From: Pirellulales bacterium
GTDB taxonomy: Bacteria; Planctomycetota; Planctomycetia; Pirellulales; DATAWG01
DNA: 64,000 nucleotides
Assembly: GCA_036267355.1 (NCBI GenBank)
Contig: DATAWG010000050.1
Location: 1-64,000, forward strand
Direction of reading: 5' to 3'
A program made the position numbers and the translations under genes. Positions 15,668-24,213 of this stretch are shown here, one piece after another; position 1 is the first letter of the stretch; each line of letters begins with the position of its first letter. The notes below the pieces were generated by a model that searched no databases, had not been told where the DNA came from, and saw only the letters and a program-made list of their open reading frames with translations.

Positions 15668-16354
15668 TTAGTCCCAAAGTGTCTTTTGGGCTCGGACGGG
15701 GACAATGCAAGTCGGGTCGTCGTTGGCGACGCTGTTGACACGCGAGCCGACAGGTTGGAGCACGAGGTCTTCCGGCGGATCGGCCAAAAATATCTCGACC
15801 GCGGCGGCGTCGGTCATCGTCGGGTCGAGCCAACGCTGGTAATTCTCCGGCCGGATGATGATCGGCATCCGATCGTGCAGCGGCCGCAGTTGATCGTTGG
15901 CGGGGGCGGTAAGGATAGTGAACGTTTCGAGCGGCTGATGCTGCTCATCGGTCCAATGCTCCCACAGGCCCGCGAACGCAAACGGGGCGTCATCGCGGCA
16001 GTGGACGAACATGGGGTGTTTTTGGCCCCCTTGTTTCTGCCATTCGTAAAAACCGTCGGCCGGAATCAAGCAGCGCCGCTCGCGCATCGCCTCGCGAAAC
16101 GCCGGTTTCGTGGCGGCAGTTTCGCTACGGGCATTGATCATCCGACTGCCGATCGATCGGTCGGTGGCCCAACGTGGAATCAGGCCCCAACGGAGTTCGG
16201 CCAACTCGCGATTTCCGTCCGCCAACGAACGGACGACCGGCGCCTGCTGGGTCGGAGCGATGTTGTATCGCGGGTGCAGGTCGATGGCCATGTTGACATG
16301 AAACGCGAGCGCCATCTGCTGCGGCGAAGCTCGCAATGTATAGCGTCCGCACAT
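15668..16354 (-). CDS. SRAP-domain protein (YedK/HMCES family, abasic-site shield)
   Basis: SRAP proteins crosslink through cysteine 2 to abasic sites in single-stranded DNA and protect replication forks. The start at 16354 gives MCGRYTL, placing the catalytic cysteine directly after the initiator methionine. Other family residues are present: YNIAPTQ, RWGLIPRWA, NARSETA, CLIPADGFYEW with the conserved glutamate, and LHDRMPIII with the conserved histidine. The 228-residue length is typical. The frame is open much further upstream to 16684, but an internal methionine start is required for the mechanism, so 16354 is firm. Confidence 0.95.
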   Translation of the reverse strand: MCGRYTLRASPQQMALAFHVNMAIDLHPRYNIAPTQQAPVVRSLADGNRELAELRWGLIPRWATDRSIGSRMINARSETAATKPAFREAMRERRCLIPADGFYEWQKQGGQKHPMFVHCRDDAPFAFAGLWEHWTDEQHQPLETFTILTAPANDQLRPLHDRMPIIIRPENYQRWLDPTMTDAAAVEIFLADPPEDLVLQPVGSRVNSVANDDPTCIVPVRAQKTLWD

Positions 16355-16823
16355 CGGCGATCCAATCGACCGGTAATCAAATAGAGCTGCGGGAGACTCG
16401 GCGTTTGGGTGGGCCCGGCCACGTTTTCTATTGTCGCCACACGGCGACATGCGGGCGAGACCGTTGTTGCCAAAAAGCATCCGCCACCGCAATCCGCGGC
16501 TGCCCCGCCACTGGCATGGAACGGCGTGCCGCGAGTGTATCTGGCTTCGCGCCAACGGATTGCAAGGCGCCGTTGCTGGGCGGAGAGACAAACTGCGACC
16601 GTCCGGCACTCGAAATGCCTTATGGATCGGATTCTCATCGACGCCGCCCGGTTGCGAGAGCGATCGCCTCCTGGGCTCTCGCACCGGCGGCGCTAGGGGC
16701 CTGTTGAAAGAGAGGACTGGCTACGAGCGACCAGCCGGTTTTATCGGAGTTTCGCTCGCCGCGAGGTGCCTACCCCTTTTCCAGCAGGCGCGGACCTAAG
16801 AAAGCAACCGTGAAAGCACGCCG
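16355..16823. repeat. Gene-free stretch with an imperfect inverted repeat at 16694-16792
   Basis: GGGGCCTGTTGAAAGAG at about 16694 and CCCCTTTTCCAGCAGGC at 16776-16792 are imperfect inverses enclosing GACTGGCTACGAGCGACCAG, itself palindromic. This resembles a short MITE-like element. The rest of the stretch (16355-16690) has open frames on both strands but no recognisable protein. Confidence 0.45.
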
Positions 16824-17744
16824 ATGGATGCCGACGAACTGATCGAATTAGCCGCTGCGTTATCTGCGGAAGGGCCGGTGTTGTTTGCCGTGCCGGGAGC
16901 AATTTCCGCCGGCGGTTTGGCGGGCTATTGGGCGGCGTCGAAGTGCCGCCAGCAGCGATGGACAGCCCGGCTAAAAAGTTTTCGACTGCGGCTAATCGGC
17001 GGATCGGCGGATGCAACACGGCGCGCAGCGCGGGCCGATGCAATCTCGCCGGATGCAACGTCGGCGGCCGCTCGTTCGTGTTGGCGAGCCGCGTTGCCGG
17101 TGTGCCGAGAAGTGCTTGCCAGCGAGATTCTCACCCGGGTGTGTGCCGGCTTCTGTGCAGTATTCGATCGCCGCCGTGGCAGCCGTGAGGCGGAGCCGCT
17201 TGCCCGCAGCGTTTGGATCGGCCATCAGGAGGCTCGCCGAAGTGTGTTGAGCCTGCTGGCCGCGGGAAACGGTTTGCCCGACGCTGAGGCAAAACGCCTA
17301 GATCACCTACGGCGCACGGCGGAGCGTTGGTCGGATCGATTGCTTGCCCCGTTGGCCGCGCTCGGCGAACTATCCGATCTTGCTCACGATTCCGCACGGC
17401 TCGCCGATTTTGCCGAAGATGCAATCGACGATCGCGTGCGGGACGCGGCCGAAGGATCGGCCCATATAGTGGGCGACACCGCGAGGCAGCTATGGTCGCG
17501 TTCGCGGCGCGAGGCGTTTGCGTCGTGCCGGCGGCTGGCCACGTTCAACGCGGATCTCAACGCTCAGATCGCCGCCAGCCTTCTCTCGTGCTTTAATTTG
17601 GAGGGCCTCGACGAAATGTTAGCACCCCGGCTATCGGCCTTTTCGCGGTCGCTGCTTTGCCAGCGATTATCGACGATCGCCGCCGACGCCCAATCGTGGA
17701 TCGCCGGCCTCTTGGCTCCCGACGCCGCGGCGGCGGAAGGGTGA
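16824..17744 (+). CDS. Hypothetical alanine- and arginine-rich protein
   Basis: The 306-residue product has one weakly hydrophobic segment near its start (GPVLFAVPGAISAGGLAGYW, 17-36), a basic region, and then a long predicted helical section: GHQEARRSVLSLLAAGNGLP, a run with LLAPLAALGELSDL, and AEDAIDDRVRDAAEGSAHIV. No catalytic motif or known domain is visible. Codon-position GC bias matches the neighbouring genes, which supports real coding. It is not overlapped by a better frame and lies on the same strand 439 bases before ispE. It may be membrane-associated. Function unknown. Confidence 0.55.
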   Translation: MDADELIELAAALSAEGPVLFAVPGAISAGGLAGYWAASKCRQQRWTARLKSFRLRLIGGSADATRRAARADAISPDATSAAARSCWRAALPVCREVLASEILTRVCAGFCAVFDRRRGSREAEPLARSVWIGHQEARRSVLSLLAAGNGLPDAEAKRLDHLRRTAERWSDRLLAPLAALGELSDLAHDSARLADFAEDAIDDRVRDAAEGSAHIVGDTARQLWSRSRREAFASCRRLATFNADLNAQIAASLLSCFNLEGLDEMLAPRLSAFSRSLLCQRLSTIAADAQSWIAGLLAPDAAAAEG

Positions 17745-18183
17745 GGGTGAGGGTGACGGCGACCGTGGTGCAATGGGCGCGAGTTCTCCGGCGATGGCGG
17801 CGAAAAAAAGCCGTTTCTGCTGCCTCCGGCCTGCGGCCAACAGCCTGATCTCAGGGCTTAATCTCCACGGCGCAGCTGGCTATTCCGGCGGTTTGCCGGT
17901 ATTTTTCGCGGTCTTGCGAAAGTTTAATTGACTGATTTTTTTTCCAGCGATAGATTGAGACCATCATCCTGCGCCAGGATGGCGAGCCGATCGGTGCTCG
18001 AATCATTCATTCATTCTTTCGCTTGGCGCAGGATGGCGTTCGGAATCTTGGTTCGCGGTACAGCAACGATCAATGCGAATGGTCGCGCGGTTGCGTGTCG
18101 CCCCGTAGCGATCGATCGCAGAGCGTGGCGATCCGGCAAGACGACGATCGGGCAACAGGGAAGCGCAGCTTCAAGGAGCAATT
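17745..18183 (+). promoter_or_regulatory. Intergenic region with a candidate promoter for ispE
   Basis: TTGACT at 17928-17933 and TAGATT at 17951-17956 are 17 bases apart and lie in an AT-richer patch, giving a plausible sigma-70 promoter with a start near 17963. The following leader of about 220 bases has a near-direct repeat (CATCCTGCGCCAGGATGGCG and GGCGCAGGATGGCG, 17964-18034). No gene is seen here. Confidence 0.4.
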
Positions 18184-19155
18184 GTGGACGCGCGCCGGGG
18201 TTTTGCGTGCTGCGATCTGTTGGCCCCGGCAAAGCTGAACCTGCTGCTCGAGGTGCTTGCCCGGCGAGAAGATGGCTTCCATGAGATTGAAACGCTCATG
18301 GTGCCAATCAATTTATTCGATAGTTTGACCGTGCGAGCCGAGCCGGAAGGAAGCGTGCGGTTAAGGTGTCGCTGGGCGCCAGGGCTGCAAATGGCGAAGC
18401 GCGATGCTGGACCGAGCATGGTCGCGCGGCAAGCCACATCGGCTGCCGGCGGCCGTCCGCCGATTGCCGATTGGGAAGAATTGCCCGAGCGAGGCGAAAA
18501 CATTGTCGTCCGAGCGATCGAATTGTTGCGCCTTCGCGCAGGAACTAGGGCGGGGGCGGTTGTCGCGCTAACGAAGCGAATTCCTTCCGCTGCCGGTTTG
18601 GGCGGCGGATCGAGCGATGCCGCAGCCGCATTGGTCGCAGCGAATCGAGTGTGGAATCTTGGTTGGTCGCGTGAGCAATTGCACGAGGTCGCGGCGGAAA
18701 TTGGGAGCGATGTTCCGTTCTTCCTCGACTCGGGCGCGGCCTTGTGCCGGGGGCGCGGCGAGCGGATCGAAGCACTGCCGGCCATTCCGGCGATGAATTT
18801 CGTGGTCGTCGCACCCCCTGGCGGGCTGTCGACGGCCGACGTGTATCGCGGTTGCCGGCCGGCGGCCGCGCCGCGGCGAGCCGAAGTCTTAGCTGCCGCG
18901 TTGCGGACGGGCGACATGCGGAAGGTCGCGGCGGCAATGCACAACGGGCTCGGCATGGCCGCCGAGCAACTGTCGCCATGGATTGGCCGGGTGAAGCATG
19001 AACTGGCCGATTGCGGTTGCACAGGCGTGCAAATGAGCGGCAGCGGAACGAGTTGTTTCGGGATTTGCCGAACGTCGCGGCATGCCCGGCGCGCGGCCCG
19101 TTGGATGCGGGCTCGCGGCTGGAGCCGCAGCGCGGCGGTTCGGTCGATAGATTGA
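18184..19155 (+). CDS. ispE: 4-diphosphocytidyl-2-C-methyl-D-erythritol kinase (MEP pathway)
   Basis: IspE phosphorylates CDP-methylerythritol in the non-mevalonate isoprenoid pathway. The GHMP-kinase signature PSAAGLGGGSSDAAAALVAA is complete. The substrate motifs APAKLNLLLEV (14-24) and GFHEIETLM (31-39) and the C-terminal MSGSGTSCFG are also present. The start is a GTG at 18184 with AAGGAG six bases upstream. At 323 residues it is longer than most IspE proteins because of a roughly 30-residue insertion after the first strands (around 65-100: WAPGLQMAKRDAGPSM and on). ispH, a later gene of the same pathway, is at 44.6 kb. Confidence 0.93.
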   Translation: MDARRGFACCDLLAPAKLNLLLEVLARREDGFHEIETLMVPINLFDSLTVRAEPEGSVRLRCRWAPGLQMAKRDAGPSMVARQATSAAGGRPPIADWEELPERGENIVVRAIELLRLRAGTRAGAVVALTKRIPSAAGLGGGSSDAAAALVAANRVWNLGWSREQLHEVAAEIGSDVPFFLDSGAALCRGRGERIEALPAIPAMNFVVVAPPGGLSTADVYRGCRPAAAPRRAEVLAAALRTGDMRKVAAAMHNGLGMAAEQLSPWIGRVKHELADCGCTGVQMSGSGTSCFGICRTSRHARRAARWMRARGWSRSAAVRSID

Positions 19156-19170
19156 GCGAATGGTTCGCGA

Positions 19171-19265
19171 TCGGTCGAAAAATAACGTCTCGGCAATCCC
19201 CTCTCCCCTTGCGGAAGACGGCAGGGCGAGGGGTTTGAAAAACGTAAGTCATTTTTCGCTTGAGC
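19171..19265. repeat. Dispersed inverted repeat, family A (copy 4)
   Basis: TCGGTCGAAAAATAACGTCT and AAGTCATTTTTCGCTTGAGC are the inverted ends around CTCTCCCCTTGCGGAAGACG. It fills the gap between ispE and the spoVG-like gene. Confidence 0.7.
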
Positions 19266-19363
19266 GTTAGCGAATGATCGTGAGTTTACTGACCGCTGGA
19301 TGAACCGGCGGGGGCAACCCGGCCCGTCAGGGCGCGGGCCTGAATGCCGCAAGCATGAGGAGC

Positions 19364-20092
19364 ATGGCCGTGGAAGTCACCGAGGTCCGCATCAAGTTGA
19401 TCGAAGAGGCGGGCGAGCGCCTTCAGGCGTTTTGTTCGATAACGTTCGACAATTGTTTCGTGATCCGCGATCTGAAGATCATCGGCGGAGCGAATGGTCC
19501 GTTCGTTGCCATGCCGAGCCGAAAGCTGACGGCGCATTGCCCGCAATGCGGGTGCAAGAACCATCTCCGCGCGGCCTATTGCAATCAATGCGGCACGCGG
19601 CTGAAGGAAGACCGCACGATCAAAGACGAGGAGGGCCGACTCAAGCTCTACGCCGACATCGCGCACCCCATCAATTCGGCTTGCCGCGAGATGATTCAAG
19701 ATCGCGTGATTCGCGAATTCCGCGAGGAGATCGTGCGTTCGAAGCAGCCCGGCTACGTTTCGCGATACGAAGATTTCGACGGCGATGATTTCGTGGCGGC
19801 GGCGTCGGCAAGCGGTCGCGGCCGGCGCGAGTTGGCTGCCGGCGAACGCGGCGCAGCGCGCGAGACCCCCGCCTACACGCGCTCCGGCAGCGAACCGGCC
19901 AGCCGAGTTCAACCGGCCGAGCCACAGCAGCCGCCTCCTCCCCACTCGATCCCCATCATGGCAGCCTCGGCGGCGACGGCCACCGTCGTGGCGGCAACGA
20001 CCACCGCTTCGACGACAAGCGAAGCCGTCAGCGCGGGCTTGGTAGGCCGTTCGCCGCCGCCGGCAGACGGCTTCGGCGCAGGGATTTTTTAG
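19364..20092 (+). CDS. spoVG: SpoVG-family protein with inserted zinc ribbon and long tail
   Basis: Residues 1-50 match SpoVG, a small RNA- or DNA-binding regulator: [30 protein letters not shown] and [11 protein letters not shown] zinc ribbon then interrupts the fold with four cysteines, CPQCGC (57-62) and CNQCG (72-76). SpoVG resumes with [20 protein letters not shown]. Ordinary SpoVG proteins are 85-100 residues; this one has 242, the last ~115 being a disordered Ala/Thr/Ser/Pro tail. The ATG at 19364 (GAGGAGC before it) is preferred to the one nine bases upstream. It follows ispE, and the ispE-spoVG adjacency is seen in other bacteria. The added ribbon suggests altered nucleic-acid recognition. 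Confidence 0.88.
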   Translation: MAVEVTEVRIKLIEEAGERLQAFCSITFDNCFVIRDLKIIGGANGPFVAMPSRKLTAHCPQCGCKNHLRAAYCNQCGTRLKEDRTIKDEEGRLKLYADIAHPINSACREMIQDRVIREFREEIVRSKQPGYVSRYEDFDGDDFVAAASASGRGRRELAAGERGAARETPAYTRSGSEPASRVQPAEPQQPPPPHSIPIMAASAATATVVAATTTASTTSEAVSAGLVGRSPPPADGFGAGIF

Positions 20093-20160
20093 CGGTGCGA
20101 CACAGCACGTCCGCGAATTGTCTGAACAGCAAAGCGGGAACCAACTTTTCGCCAACGATT

Positions 20161-20226
20161 GAACCGGCGGCCAGCGCCCTGCCGCTCTCGCGCACCGAAG
20201 GTCAGCGGCAACGCGCTAGCCGCCGG
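20161..20226. repeat. Inverted repeat, family E (GGCGGCTAGCGCCTTGCCGC type)
   Basis: ACCGGCGGCCAGCGCCCTGC and GCAACGCGCTAGCCGCCGGC are inverse arms. Relatives are at 25008-25036, 53921-53946 (single arms) and 58858-58921 (both arms). Confidence 0.6.
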
Positions 20227-20262
20227 CTTATTGCCAATGACGGCTGCGGCCGCGGAAGAGGA

Positions 20263-21465
20263 TTAATCCGTTAATAGCGGAACCAGTGTGAAGCAAAAGA
20301 TGGGGATCAGCAAGGATGCAATGCCCAGTGCCCAGCGCCAAGCGCCAATGCGAACTTGGTCGTTGGCAGTCGGAGGATGGTCGGTGCCCAAGAAAATCAC
20401 CAACAGCAGCATCAGCGTCCAACTGTAGGCTTCCGCGACGATGATGTAGGCAATGGCCGCGATCAACAGCGATCGCCCGATCCAGCGTGCATCGCGGCCA
20501 AACAGGCCATGGATGATATGCCCGCCGTCCAATTGGCTGATCGGCAGCATGTTGAGCCCGGTGATCAATAATCCCAGCCAACCGGCCATGTAAAGTGCGT
20601 TGGGGACCAGTTCGGCATCCGGAGAAATTTCCGGCCGCAGCCACGCCCGCAATAGCGTCACGGCCAGCGGCTGGCCGAAGTGGGCCTGCAGTGCCTCTTC
20701 GTTGGCATGCTCGATCGCCTGCGATTGCGGGCTGAACAACGCCGCCGGGTCGGGTTCTTTGAGCGGCGGCGCCGCTTTGGCGGTCAAGATTCCGGCGAAA
20801 ATCAATGGCACCGTCAGCACCAATCCGGCTAGCGGTCCGGCGATGCCGATATCGAACAGTTGTTTCCGATCCGCGCGCCGGCCGTCCATGCCGATCACGG
20901 CGCCCATCGTGCCGGTGAGCATTATCGGCACCGGCAGAAAAACCGGATAGCTCGCCGGGACGCGGTATCGCACGCTCATTAGGAAATGGCCCATCTCATG
21001 CGCCAGAAGCACGGCCATCGCCGCGGCCATGTATTCCAAACCCTGCCGCCAATTCGCGCGGGCTAGTTGGAAGAATGAATCGTCGAGCACAGCCATTTTC
21101 CAGCCATACGCACCGGCAGCGAATGTCGTGACACAGGCGGTAAGGAACAACACGACCGGCAACACAACCCGACGGCGAATTCGCGGCGAACGCAAATCGC
21201 ATTCATCGAGCATCCGATTCGGAACCCGAGGCCCGGGCTCAAGGGCCATTTCCGCCGTCGGCACCTGCCCGGGGCCGCCAGCCGCTTGAGAGGCGAATGC
21301 GGCTGCAAATTCGGCAACCGGATCTGCCGCAGGCTCGGATGGAACTTCGGCGCGGTGTTCGGTATTGGAGGCCGATCGTTCGGCCGAGGGAGGTTCGGCA
21401 GCCGGGAATGCCGGTAGGATTGGCCGCGGCGACGGTGGTTCCGGCATCGAGGTCGGTTCGTTCAT
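20263..21465 (-). CDS. Site-2-protease-type (M50) membrane metalloprotease
   Basis: This 400-residue protein has a disordered Pro/Glu-rich N-terminus (1-95) and then about seven membrane segments. The zinc-binding motif HEMGH (156-160) lies in a transmembrane helix, and the third ligand motif NMLPISQLDGGH (305-316) follows at the usual distance. M50 proteases cut membrane-spanning regulators such as anti-sigma factors. Homologues in this size class are often annotated site-2 protease family proteins. The start at 21465 is the methionine nearest the beginning of the disordered region; a longer frame from 21561 is possible. No anti-sigma factor is adjacent, so the substrate is unknown. Confidence 0.88.
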   Translation of the reverse strand: MNEPTSMPEPPSPRPILPAFPAAEPPSAERSASNTEHRAEVPSEPAADPVAEFAAAFASQAAGGPGQVPTAEMALEPGPRVPNRMLDECDLRSPRIRRRVVLPVVLFLTACVTTFAAGAYGWKMAVLDDSFFQLARANWRQGLEYMAAAMAVLLAHEMGHFLMSVRYRVPASYPVFLPVPIMLTGTMGAVIGMDGRRADRKQLFDIGIAGPLAGLVLTVPLIFAGILTAKAAPPLKEPDPAALFSPQSQAIEHANEEALQAHFGQPLAVTLLRAWLRPEISPDAELVPNALYMAGWLGLLITGLNMLPISQLDGGHIIHGLFGRDARWIGRSLLIAAIAYIIVAEAYSWTLMLLLVIFLGTDHPPTANDQVRIGAWRWALGIASLLIPIFCFTLVPLLTD

Positions 21466-21591
21466 GGTTTCAAGATACCATGCGCGGCCGACGAGGGGAT
21501 AGAGTCGCGGTGTTAGACTTCGCTGCGCGCTGGGCGCATCAAGGTGCAGGGGTTTGTTCACTACCGATTTTGGTCGCGGCCGAGGGCTGCG

Positions 21592-21830
21592 CTAGGTAAG
21601 AAAGCCGCGCGCGATCTGGGCGATGTATTCGCCGATGTCTTCGCAGACGCATTTTTTTCGCTGGCGCTTGAATTGGTTGATGAACGTCGCCAGCGGTTTT
21701 CCCTCGACCCAGTCCATCGCCAGCCACATCTGTTTCAGATCATTGCCGAAATCCTGCAATCGCACGACGTTATAATGGTTGCATTTCTTTAATTTATCGC
21801 GACGGGCTGCTGCCGATCGGCTTCGGGCAA
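21592..21830 (-). pseudogene. Ser/Thr protein kinase fragment
   Basis: On the minus strand, within the frame closing at 21592, a short segment reads like the middle of a Hanks-type kinase. It has DKLKKCNHYNVVRLQDFGND, corresponding to the H-P-N-I-V-R-L strand, then MWLAMDWVEGKPLATFI, the hinge region, and EDIGEYIAQIARGFLT before the stop, matching helix E. The ATP-binding loop and the HRD and DFG motifs are absent, so it cannot be an active kinase. The frame stays open far upstream only because it shadows the gene at 21982. A TATAAT hexamer on the minus strand at 21880-21875 may be the relic's promoter. Confidence 0.55.
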
Positions 21831-21981
21831 GACACAACACGGGGAGCCGCCGTAGCGGGAATGGGGATGGCCGAATTATAACAGGCAGATACGCCCCGCC
21901 GTCGTCCGGCAGCGCATCGCTTGTGACGGTGTCGTTCTCACTTTTGGCAACGCAGCACTCGGGAAGGCGGCACATTGAATC

Positions 21982-23358
21982 ATGCGACATCAAACTGCCG
22001 CCATAGCCGCTTGCCTGCTCACTTGCGCGATCGCGTCGATTCCACGGGCGAGCCGCGCCCAATCGCCGCCCAGCCAGCCGCAAATATCCCGCGATGATGT
22101 CGTCGAGCAGACGATGCATCCATTTAATGGCGTTGCGCTCAAGGGGGTCGACTGCTCGACGCTCGACGGCAAAGTGATGTGTGGCTATCAGGGATGGCAT
22201 GCGGCCGACGGCGACGGCTGCGGTCGGGGCTGGTATCACTGGCAGGGCCACCACGGCTTTCGGCCGGGCAGCACCAACGTCGATCTCTGGCCCGACGTAA
22301 GCGAGCTCGATGCCGACGAGCGCTATCCGACTCCGTTCAAAACGGCCGACGGAAAAACGGCCGACGTATATAGCGCGTTCAACGCCAAGACGGTGCTGCG
22401 GCATTTCCGCTGGATGAGCGACTACGGCATCGACGGCGTCTTCGTGCAGCGCTTCGCAGGCGAAGTATTTCATCCGCTCGGGCTGCGGCAATTCAACACC
22501 GTGCTCGATCATTGCCGCGAAGGAGCGAACAAATCCGGCCGAGCCTATGCGGTGATGTACGATCTTTCGGGCATTCGGGCTGGCGAGATGAATCGCGTCA
22601 TGGAGGATTGGAAGCTGCTGGTCGGCAAGATGCATATCACCGAAGACCCGGCCTACTTGCATCACAAGGGAAAGCCGGTCGTGGCGGTGTGGGGCTTCGG
22701 ATTCAGCGACCGGCGGAAATACACCCTCCGCGAAGGCATGAATCTTGTCGCATTTCTGAAGAGCGTTCCGGCCGGCGGATGCACGGTGATGCTCGGCGTG
22801 CCGACGTATTGGCGAACGCTCGATCGCGATGCCGTCAGCGATCCGGCGCTGCTGGAATTGATTGCGAAGGCCGATATCGTCAGCCCATGGACCGTCGGGC
22901 GATATGCGAATCCGAAACAAGCGGCCGACTACGCCGCCAAAACCGTGCGGCCCGACCTTGCGTGGTGCAAAGAGCATCGCGTGGAATACATGCCGGTCGT
23001 TTTTCCGGGATTTAGCTGGCACAACCAGAATCCGCGCTCGCCGCTGAACCAGATTCCGCGCCTCGGCGGTCGATTCTTGTGGTCGCAATTCGTAAACGCG
23101 AAAGAGGCCGGAGCGAGGATGGTTTATCAAGCCATGTTCGACGAAGTGGATGAGGGAACGGCGATCTATAAATGCACGAACAATGTGCCCGTCGGCGATT
23201 CATCGTTTCTGACATACGAAGGATTGCCGAGCGACCATTATCTACGCCTCGTCGGCACGGCGGCGAAGATGATGCGCGGCGAGATCCCGCCGACCGAGGC
23301 GATGCCGCCGCTCTCGCCGAGCAAGCAAGCTTCCGGACGGGAAGGACGCGGTGGATGA
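21982..23358 (+). CDS. Secreted glycoside-hydrolase-like protein (GH71/99-like)
   Basis: The 458-residue protein starts with a signal peptide (1-26, cleavage after SRA). Its core matches the GH71/99-like family: GKVMCGYQGWHAADGDG, the W-P-D-V block, YSAFNAKTVLRHFRWMSDYG and IDGVFVQRFAGEV, then FPGFSWHNQN and MVYQAMFDEVDEGTAI. Relatives are (beta/alpha)8 enzymes acting on mannans or other polysaccharides, often annotated xylosidase/arabinosidase. The acid residues of the D-E-V-D-E-G motif are candidates for catalysis. It is probably extracytoplasmic. A small membrane protein begins 83 bases downstream. Confidence 0.82.
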   Translation: MRHQTAAIAACLLTCAIASIPRASRAQSPPSQPQISRDDVVEQTMHPFNGVALKGVDCSTLDGKVMCGYQGWHAADGDGCGRGWYHWQGHHGFRPGSTNVDLWPDVSELDADERYPTPFKTADGKTADVYSAFNAKTVLRHFRWMSDYGIDGVFVQRFAGEVFHPLGLRQFNTVLDHCREGANKSGRAYAVMYDLSGIRAGEMNRVMEDWKLLVGKMHITEDPAYLHHKGKPVVAVWGFGFSDRRKYTLREGMNLVAFLKSVPAGGCTVMLGVPTYWRTLDRDAVSDPALLELIAKADIVSPWTVGRYANPKQAADYAAKTVRPDLAWCKEHRVEYMPVVFPGFSWHNQNPRSPLNQIPRLGGRFLWSQFVNAKEAGARMVYQAMFDEVDEGTAIYKCTNNVPVGDSSFLTYEGLPSDHYLRLVGTAAKMMRGEIPPTEAMPPLSPSKQASGREGRGG

Positions 23359-23441
23359 AAGACCGCTGGCAAACGACTCGCTGCCGTCGTTGGCCGGCGC
23401 GGGCGAGTGGAATGCGGCTCGATTCGATGGAGGAAAACACC

Positions 23442-23840
23442 ATGATTGATCCTGACCGATCCGTCCGATTTCGATGGCCCGTGATCGCTGCGATCTATCA
23501 GGCGGTCGCATGGTGCAGCGCGTGGGCATTTTTGGTGTTGTACGTACCGCGCTTTGAGAGAATCTTCCGCGATTTCAAAATGGAGCTTCCGGCGGCCGCC
23601 AAACTCGTCATAAGCCTGACGCATTTTCTCTACGATTGGTGGTTCCTGTGCTTCGCGCCAATCGGCGCTTGGGCGGGCGCCGTGCTTGCGGTCGGCGTAT
23701 TGCTCCAGAAAACGCGATGTGGGCTCTTGGAGCGCGCATGGTATTTGCTGACGGCTCTTCTGCCGATCGCAGTTCTCGTGCTGGCGGGCCTGGCGATCAT
23801 GCTGCCGTTGGGCGCCCTGATTGACAATCTGTCGCGATAG
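23442..23840 (+). CDS. Small three-helix membrane protein
   Basis: The ATG at 23442 follows GGAGG with eight bases of spacing, a strong start signal, inside a longer open frame. The 132-residue product has three hydrophobic segments: VIAAIYQAVAWCSAWAFLVL, a stretch in WWFLCFAPIGAWAGAVLAVG, and AWYLLTALLPIAVLVLAGLA. Between them lies the loop RFERIFRDFKMELPAAAKLV. That loop faintly resembles the membrane part of type II secretion F-type proteins, but it is too short to assign. It lies downstream of the GH71/99-like gene and may be coexpressed. Function unknown. Confidence 0.7.
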   Translation: MIDPDRSVRFRWPVIAAIYQAVAWCSAWAFLVLYVPRFERIFRDFKMELPAAAKLVISLTHFLYDWWFLCFAPIGAWAGAVLAVGVLLQKTRCGLLERAWYLLTALLPIAVLVLAGLAIMLPLGALIDNLSR

Positions 23841-24213
23841 CATGCGATTGGGCGGCCCGTGATTCCTTGCAGGATGCTGGGGGATCGTTGGCGCAGCGTT
23901 AGCGTTTCGTGAGAAATAGCGCACGAATCCACAAACGGCGGTTTCATCTAGTGACTTCTTGCGAGGTTGCGTATAGAGATAGGTGTACACCGCGCGGTGC
24001 ACCGTTTGACAGAACTTGCCATGCCGCGAAACGGATTTCGACCGAGTTGGGATCGACCGAAAAATAACTTCTCCGCAGCGCCCTCGTCCCTTGCGGGTGA
24101 GGGGTTTCAAGAAAACCGAAGTTATTTTTTTGGTCGATGCTTGGCCTGCGTCGGCCGAGTTTGCAAGAGCACGGACAATCAGGCGCCTTCTCGCATTTTC
24201 GAGGTGTAGGCTC
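23841..24213. repeat. Gene-free stretch with family A repeat (24051-24140)
   Basis: GATCGACCGAAAAATAACTT at 24051 and AAGTTATTTTTTTGGTCGAT at 24119 are inverted ends around CCTTGCGGGTGAGGGGTTTC. A 20-base imperfect palindrome, GGTGTACACCGCGCGGTGCA, lies at 23982-24001. Nothing coding is seen in 23841-23980. Confidence 0.6.

Noticed and set aside
21840-23130. Long minus-strand frame over the GH71/99-like gene
   Set aside because: Only its last ~75 codons (21592-21830) resemble a protein, the kinase relic; the rest is a shadow.
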